Shown here: one piece after another, positions 1 through 7,100 of the stretch
Numbering within the stretch: the first letter of the stretch is position 1
Layout of the letters: every line of letters starts with the position of its first letter
Origin: Apostichopus californicus
Lineage: Eukaryota > Echinodermata > Holothuroidea > Aspidochirotida > Stichopodidae
Direction: 5' to 3'
Length of the DNA: 43,181 nt
NCBI GenBank assembly: GCA_020650975.1
Contig: JAIPMN010030141.1
Location: 689-43,869 of the forward strand
Program-made: the position numbers and the translations under genes
The notes under the pieces: generated by a model
The model's database searches: none
What the model saw: the letters and a program-made list of their open reading frames with translations, nothing else
Told to the model about the DNA's origin: nothing

Positions 1-890
1 GAAATCAAAACATCTGGTTGTTTACGAAGTGCACAATACAGCGGTTTATTCAGGGGGGGGGGGGTTGGTACTTCAGATTTCCATCAAGACTTGAAAATAT
101 TTGGCTTGGGATGCCATTTCTTAGTTTTTTATAGAAAAAGCTAAATTTCTTTCTTGTTGAATGAAGTTGGATGAATATTACTGGCTAAAGGGAGTATGCT
201 GAAATTATCTCTAAGATGTGACAAATTTAAAGTACATGGAAGTATTGTCATACTATGGAGCTTCTGTGATATTACAATATATTACAATTAAGAATTGCAG
301 AAGTGTGGTAAACTTGTTGTCCATTGTTGTGTAGAAAGTTTCAATCATTACCTCCCTCTTACAGCACACTGTTATACAGCTACTTTTTTTCGTAATTTTT
401 TACATGTTAAAAGTTAGAGGGCGTGACGTTTCAATTCTATCAGGATCTTCTTTAGAGACTTACTGACCAGTTAGCATCTGAAGAATGGTCCTGCTAGAAT
501 CAAAACGTCAAACCCTCATAACTGTCACATATATGTATCACACAGACTTTTTGCAGTAGAACAGCAGTTTCCTAATAGTTTTTCTTTTTCTCTCTATGTA
601 ATTTTATTACATTTATGGGATGAAGGAGGATGATAACAAATATTGAGCTCTGGTTCTTTCACAAATCACTGTGGTTGATTTTAATATTAATAATGGAAGT
701 TAAAACTTATTGTTTGATGGAAGTTAATGAAAAAAACTATTATGCCGTGCAAGTGTCTTATTCTACTCAAACGGTGCAACAAAATTTGGCCAAAATTGTG
801 TCTCAATATTTGATTTAAAATTTGCTGCCTTGTGTTCATCAATGTCTTTTTCTTTATTCTACTTCTTCTCGAATTGTTGGTTATTTACAG
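1..890 (+). other. NEDD1 intron (3' part)
   Basis: No coding exon found. It holds a G12 run at 53-64, an imperfect 100-nt hairpin at 417-517 (listed separately) and a pyrimidine-rich tract before the acceptor at 889-890. The preceding NEDD1 exon must lie left of the window. Confidence 0.7.
417..517. repeat. Imperfect inverted repeat (hairpin) of a dispersed family
   Basis: The left arm 417-457 (core GACGTTTCAATTCTATCAGG) and right arm 474-517 (core CCTGCTAGAATCAAAACGTC) are nearly reverse complements, with a loop of about 16 nt. One arm of the same family recurs at 5112-5160 (core GACGTTTCGATCCTAGCAAG). Such GAAGAAGATC...CGAAACGTC boxes occur in many invertebrate genomes and may be transposon ends; the class is not settled here. 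Confidence 0.7.
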
Positions 891-1120
891 GCCATCAGAG
901 ACATCCAGTACTCCTATTTCAAGAAGTCGTATTTAGCTGCTGTGTCTGATGACGGTGGTCTGTACCTGTGGGACACCAACTCCACCAAGTTGTTGGCGTC
1001 CTTTAGCGGCGCTCACAAGGCACCCGCCACGGCTCTCGCTTTCTCACCCCTCAATAATTTACTCTTAGCCAGCTGTGGATTAGACAAGAAGATTATCTGC
1101 TACGATGTCATGGGCCACAC
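891..1120 (+). CDS. NEDD1: NEDD1 exon: WD40 blades
   Basis: First NEDD1 exon in the window. The acceptor is TTTACAG before 891 and the donor is GTAAGT at 1121; it starts in phase 0 and ends with two bases of a Thr codon. It encodes AIRDIQYSYFKKS, then SDDGGLYLWD (a WD dipeptide closing one blade), HKAPATALAFSP and GLDKKIICYD (the next blade). These correspond to the vertebrate segment from VRHLKYS to RIILYD. An upstream ATG-like start at 822 belongs to intron sequence and is not the gene start. Confidence 0.95.
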
Positions 1121-4100
1121 GTAAGTTTGATTTATGAGATTGCAATCGCAAACCATCGTTTCCTTTGTCAAAAGATAAGGGCTTGCAGTTTTGAAACAGA
1201 TATTGAATGAATTGCGGGATTACTGTGTGAGAGAGATTGTCCGTAAAAGGTCACCCTGTGAAATAAAAACAATGGTGTAGTGCAGAAGCACGGACTACAA
1301 TTACATTTGGTAAAGAACAATGGAAAAAGAACTTGTGATTAAGACAGGTATGTAAATACTTAAATAAAAGAAAAAATCCAAAGTTTTGTATAAAAGATTT
1401 GACTTACATAGATTATGAAAAGGATACATAGTGTGATACCATTTAAAGCAAACCATTTACTAACAAGAGAGGATACAGCATAATATCAGATGAAGGATAT
1501 CATGCAATATCAGTTAAGGGATATCATGTAATATCAGTTATGGGATATCATATAATATCAGTTAAATGATATCATATAATATCAGTTGAAGGATATCATT
1601 TAATATCTGTTGAGGGATATCATTTATCTCAGTTATGGTATATCATGCAATATCAGTTATGTGATATCATGTTATATCAGTTATGGGATATCATTTAATA
1701 TCAGTTACTGGATATCATTTACTAGCAGTTAAGGGATGTGATTTAATATCAGTTTAAGGGATATCATGCAATGTCACTTAAGGGATATCATTTAATATCA
1801 GTCAAAGGATATCATTTAATACCAGGAAAAGGTTATCATTTAATACTAGTTGAGGGATATCATTTGATATCAGGAAAGGATATCATATTATATCAGGAAA
1901 AGGATGCTGTTTATAGCCAGTGCAAGTGCAAAACTCACATGTTGGAATCCCTATTGAGTGAAATGTCCCATTTCACATGTGAGACATGCCAAAAGCTCGG
2001 CTGACACATACTGAATAGTATACTGAGCTGCTGCAATAGTTATCACCTGATCCATTACGCCTTCCTCTCTCCCTCCGGCTCTCCCTCCTCCTCCTCCTCT
2101 TCCTCCTCCTCCTCCCTTCCTCCTCCTCCCCCTCTCCCTCCCCTCTAATAAAGAAATTATCCTTGATGTGCCCCCACCCACAGATTAATGCTTCAATTTA
2201 AAACAAAAATTTGTTTATCGTTTATTTCTGTTTTCATTTATCGTCTTGCTTCAGAGTTATCAAGACAATGGTGGTAGACTCACCTTTGACCTCTCTGACC
2301 TTCATGCATGACGGTGCAACCCTAGCAGCAGGATCTTCTCGTGGCAAAATCTTTATTTTTGACTTGAGGAAAGGAGCTGCTCCTATCAAAACATTAGTCG
2401 GCCATAAGTCGTCCATCCAGTGCCTTAGCTTCCAGCATAATGCTTCAGCTGCTAAGGTTAGATATTCCATAGATCTGTTCCTTAGAGTTCAGTTAAGTGA
2501 CTGTAGAACTGTAGATTATCACAATGGATAGGGTTTACAACTGACAAGTGTGGAAGATTTCCATAATTAAATCCTTGCAGATTTAAGTCAAATGTAGGTT
2601 GCATAAAGTACAGTCATTGTCTGTAAGGCATCATTTCACCTCTTTCTACGGAGCAAATTTTTGAAAGTTATCTGCGGCAAAAGTTGTGATGGATCTATTG
2701 TTCGGAATTTTAATTCATTGGGATTTCATATATTTTTACATAGTGGAGTGTTAGCTCAGTGGTTAACGCCGGTGCCTTCCAATCATAAGGTCCCCGGTTC
2801 GAGTCACTCCAAGATAAATGTATATCGTCCATTTACAGAGTTGTTGACAATTAACAATTCATAATCATGGACGTTAAATATGAATGTAAGAGACTGACTT
2901 CAGTCAGCTTGTGGCTTTGATAAGCCAATGAGGCTTCTTAGCGAGTTCCTGCTTGCAGGAGGATCTAAAATACATACATATAATGAAAGTTGGCAGCCAC
3001 GTTAGTAGCATTCTGTTTATTGGTAACTATCGTCTCTGTGTTTATAGTTACTCCTGAACTATATAGGCTTTATATCAGGCCTGCTATAGCATTCCTGACA
3101 GTATAGTTTCACTTCTTCATTGTCAAGTCAATATGTATCTTCGGTGTTTATCAATTTCAGGTGAATGGAACTATGGGTAGTGCTAGTAAGACAAAGTCGA
3201 CCCCTTCGCAGAACCATCATAGTGGGGTTAAAAAGAGCAACCAGCAAGCTTTTACACCAGATCCTGGTGTGGTGCCACGCACCAAAGGTGAAACACCATC
3301 GGCATCCGTCAAGCAGGAAGTCATCGATGTAGACATCAGGCAACCGTTACCGAGAGAGGAGGGTGGAAGACCTGACAGCTACGGAACAGCAGTCATATCA
3401 CCATTGCATGATGGTAAGGCTTCAGTAATAATATAATAATATAATAATAATAATAAGACTTATTTAGCGCCAAATCAGTAGACAAAAGTCACTACTCAAG
3501 GCGCTTTACAGAGAAAGCATATTAATTTACAAAAGAAGAAGTGAAAAGATGGGTCTTAAGTAGACTTTTGAATGTAAAAAGTTTAGAGCAAGTTCGAGTA
3601 GAGACATTTATCTACGCTTTAAGAATAGTCCCTGAAAAAGAATATAGTTTGACCTGCAAACAAGGCACATATATGCATCCATGGTAAAATTTGTATTTAA
3701 ATCCCATTGTACCGTAATTGAACTACGTTCATTTGACATTTCGACGCTGGTATAGACAGTATACTTCAAGTCTCTGGTGTGATTTTGTTGCGAAGTATCG
3801 GATACTTAGTATGATTGATGATGTAACAATGCTGTTTAATAGCTCTTCTTTCATTCCAAGTAAATGATTATGACATGTAGCAGGGTACCAAAATGTTTCC
3901 AAGGGAGCAGAACTCATAATAAGTGTATGCAACCTCACTCAAAACTTCAAAAGTACGTAAATACCACATTAGACCTATTTACTTGTCTACAGATGTCTCA
4001 TTTGACATCTTATTTCTATTTTTCTATTTGTGGGGGTCACATTGCCTCTTTTATAAAATTCTTTATTAGACGTTTGACCCTTCCATAAAGGTTCACAGGT

Positions 4101-7100
4101 TCCCCTCCCCACACACACTTTTGGAATCCTTTGCATGCCACTGTTACAAAGTCAAAGTTTTTCTTTCCAGCCCAAATCGTGCAATTTAGCTGGTAATAAA
4201 CCTCAACATGTAATGTGGTGAACAACTTCAGTCCTGATTCTTGTATGCAAATTATGCTGGACTGGGTACATCTGCTATGAATGTTGTAAGCTTCGGCAAA
4301 GTGATGATGTTAACCTTGAATGAGCAGCACACTTTATCTGGGAGAGTAAATCTTTTAGGCATTTTAATCTTTGAGGTGACTTTGTGTGAATCCATTTGTT
4401 AATTTTTTTAAAGAATTTCTTTAAAATGCAGGGTAAAACACTTGCTTTTACCATGTCCTCTTTAGCTTATTGAAGCTGTGATAGCTGAAGAATCATTGTG
4501 TTATATTAACAAGCCAAGAAATCCCATTTTCATGTCAAGATAATATTTGCCTCCTATATAAGACTGACTTCAAACAGTTTAAAGTATTTGAAAGTGGATG
4601 GACAATGTTTGATGCCTGTAAATTTTGATGAAGTGGTTTTTTTTTTCACTTGTTTCTCCTTTTTTTTTGTCAAGATAAAAAGAAAGACAGCTCAAACAGC
4701 TATTCATCCGGTAGACTTGATGGAGTTGGTAATAACAGCGACAGCTACAACAATAGCCTCACAGGTATTGATTAAATCATGCCTCACCCCATGCCTCAAA
4801 AGCTAAATAATATGGGTTTTTTCTTGGGGGGTGGGGGGTGAAATATGACTCAGTGGAGTCCATTCTGATTGAGATATCTTCAATTTCCTGTCAGGTTTTT
4901 AGCAAATTCTAGCAGACACCTCAATACCTCACAGTGAGGAGGAAACGGGGGAAAGACTGAAATTTCACTTGTCATTTACCTGTTGTACATAAGTTTGTTT
5001 GTATACAGGACAATTGGTCTCAGTCACATGCGATGTCTAGTCCAATTGTTTGTATGTTACAAACACATAATATCAGGATTAGTTAACTTAAAACATTTAT
5101 GTGTGAAAGTAAGAGGGCCTGACGTTTCGATCCTAGCAAGATCTTCTTCAGAGGCTGAATGACAAGTCACAGTGACAGAAGGGACAAATACACACACAGA
5201 AAACAGACAGGTTAATTGAGCAGGGTGAACACAAAAGAGAAAGATGTAAGAGGATAAAATATTTATAACACAATTAATGAAAAAGTTTCACAATCAATCT
5301 TTTACAAACAGTGCAAGTTTTTTTTTTAAAGTTCTTTCTATTAATGCACACAGCTGGAGGAATTTTCTCACCTTTGCCAAATACATCAACAACAAGTGAT
5401 ACAAGGAGAACTCCAATTGGCTCAGTCAGTCAAAGTTCCAGCCCATACACAGCTATCCAGCCAATTAAAAGTGATGTTAGTAATAGGACTGGCCCTTCAA
5501 GGAATGCAAATAACAGCACTTTACCACCATTTTCAGCTCTATCAGTAAGGAATCCAATTGTTTTTCCTTTTCGTCTTCCAACAGCATAGTCAATGATGTC
5601 ATGACAATTATTCAGCATAAAATGGCTTTATTTCACTTCATAATTTACTAATCATTTATCCACTTGGGAAAGGAATATTTCAAAACAAGCTTTTGATGAA
5701 CTTCTTAATAGCGAAGAACATTGACAAAATATAAAACTGATTCTGAAAACGAAATGGAAAACTACACTTTTTGATAAACATCTCTCATCTTGACGATCAT
5801 AGACCACCTACCGTGATCCACTTTGCGTAGGATTTATCTTGTTAAAAGCATTAATGTGTGTTTGCCAAATTTTAACTTCGATCCTTCCAGCTAACTGCCC
5901 TAAAAGCTCAGTGAAAATAACACTGTTCTATGCAATTTTCATATGAATAATCATTATTTTTATGGAGTTATCTTTTGTTAAATATTTTGAGCTGCATAAA
6001 ATTCGCCAGATTTTTTAATGAGTCCGTAGATTCCACAAATTTCACTCAAAATTTTGCAAACCCCTGCCCAACAGATCGTGTGCCAATCATATCTCTCTGT
6101 TTTGTTTACGACCGTTAGTCATAGGACGAGTGTATATAGGTTACATTTGTGTAATGAACATGCTGATATGGGAGGTCGCAGTGATTTTATGGTAAATCGT
6201 TCACCCCATAAGGGCAACAGAAAATAAATTTCATTCTTTCGATTGCGATAGCTTTTCTCCATTAAACCCACCTGGTCAGAGTGCATTTAGAATAAGAAAC
6301 ATTGAAATCTGCTTCGGAAGTTTGTTTTCCGAAATTCATCAGCAAACACGTGTTGAGACTTTAATCCAAAAGTCCAGTGAAGAAGTCAACCTGATCACCA
6401 GTAACTTGCAGAATAAATGGGCCATGACATCTTGACATTATGATGCGACATTAACATAATATGTAACATCATAATGAAAGTGAACAAACAGCATTATTGT
6501 TTCCTTTCTCCATTCTAGCCACCCCAGAGTGCGTCCTCTAGTTTCCCGTCGTCAGTCGGTGCAGATTCTCATCAGTATTCTGTAGATTCCATCCCAGATA
6601 AAGCAAAGTTTGGTACTGTTGAGACCCATTCTCTCGAAAGAACAGACCGTGTACCCAAGCAGTCAGGTGAGAAGCTGTCGATAACTTACAAGAGGTATCA
6701 TGGAATACCCTTTGTGGAGTTATTTGGCCTAGCTTATGTATAATTGGCTTTATAACTGTAGACAAGACCCTCATCTTGCAACTAACAAGGGAAATAGCAA
6801 CTCGGTAACATGAATCACACTCGTCAAAGATTGCATGCATGGACCAGCAAAGAAATTCACCCTTGTGAGAAATATATTGCGTAATGCCCAAGACAGAGAT
6901 TTGTTGATCTAGATGTCGATTGGTTGATTGTTGAAAATAAACAATAAACAGAAGCAAACTGGAAGCAGTCAGAAAATTTGCGGTTTTGTTCAGAATCTTT
7001 GCAAAGCTGCCAAAACTTGCATTTTGTACAGGATCAGTACTGGTGGACCATTTTGCCCCGAAAAGTAGGAAAATGCCAAAAGCTGTAATAATAGCAATAT

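Larger units (their letters stand above)
1121..2254 (+). other. NEDD1 intron
   Basis: An intron of 1134 bp. Its middle is a 24-bp satellite (1471-1905) and its 3' part a long polypyrimidine tract (2060-2146). No other exon is seen. Confidence 0.85.

Noticed and set aside
630..890. Upstream extension of the NEDD1 exon (frames starting 630 and 822)
   Set aside because: The acceptor at 889-890 and the match to vertebrate NEDD1 begin at 891; the earlier residues match nothing.
1471..1905. CRISPR array
   Set aside because: Units follow each other with no unique spacers, and the locus is a eukaryotic intron.
1771..2004. Gene for an octapeptide-repeat protein
   Set aside because: The frame is produced by the 24-bp satellite inside a NEDD1 intron.
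1951..2181. Gly/Arg-rich protein on the minus strand
   Set aside because: It is the complement of the polypyrimidine tract.
2744..2811. tRNA gene
   Set aside because: Boxes A and B and the acceptor ends are present, but the D and T stems do not pair and a SINE body and tail follow.
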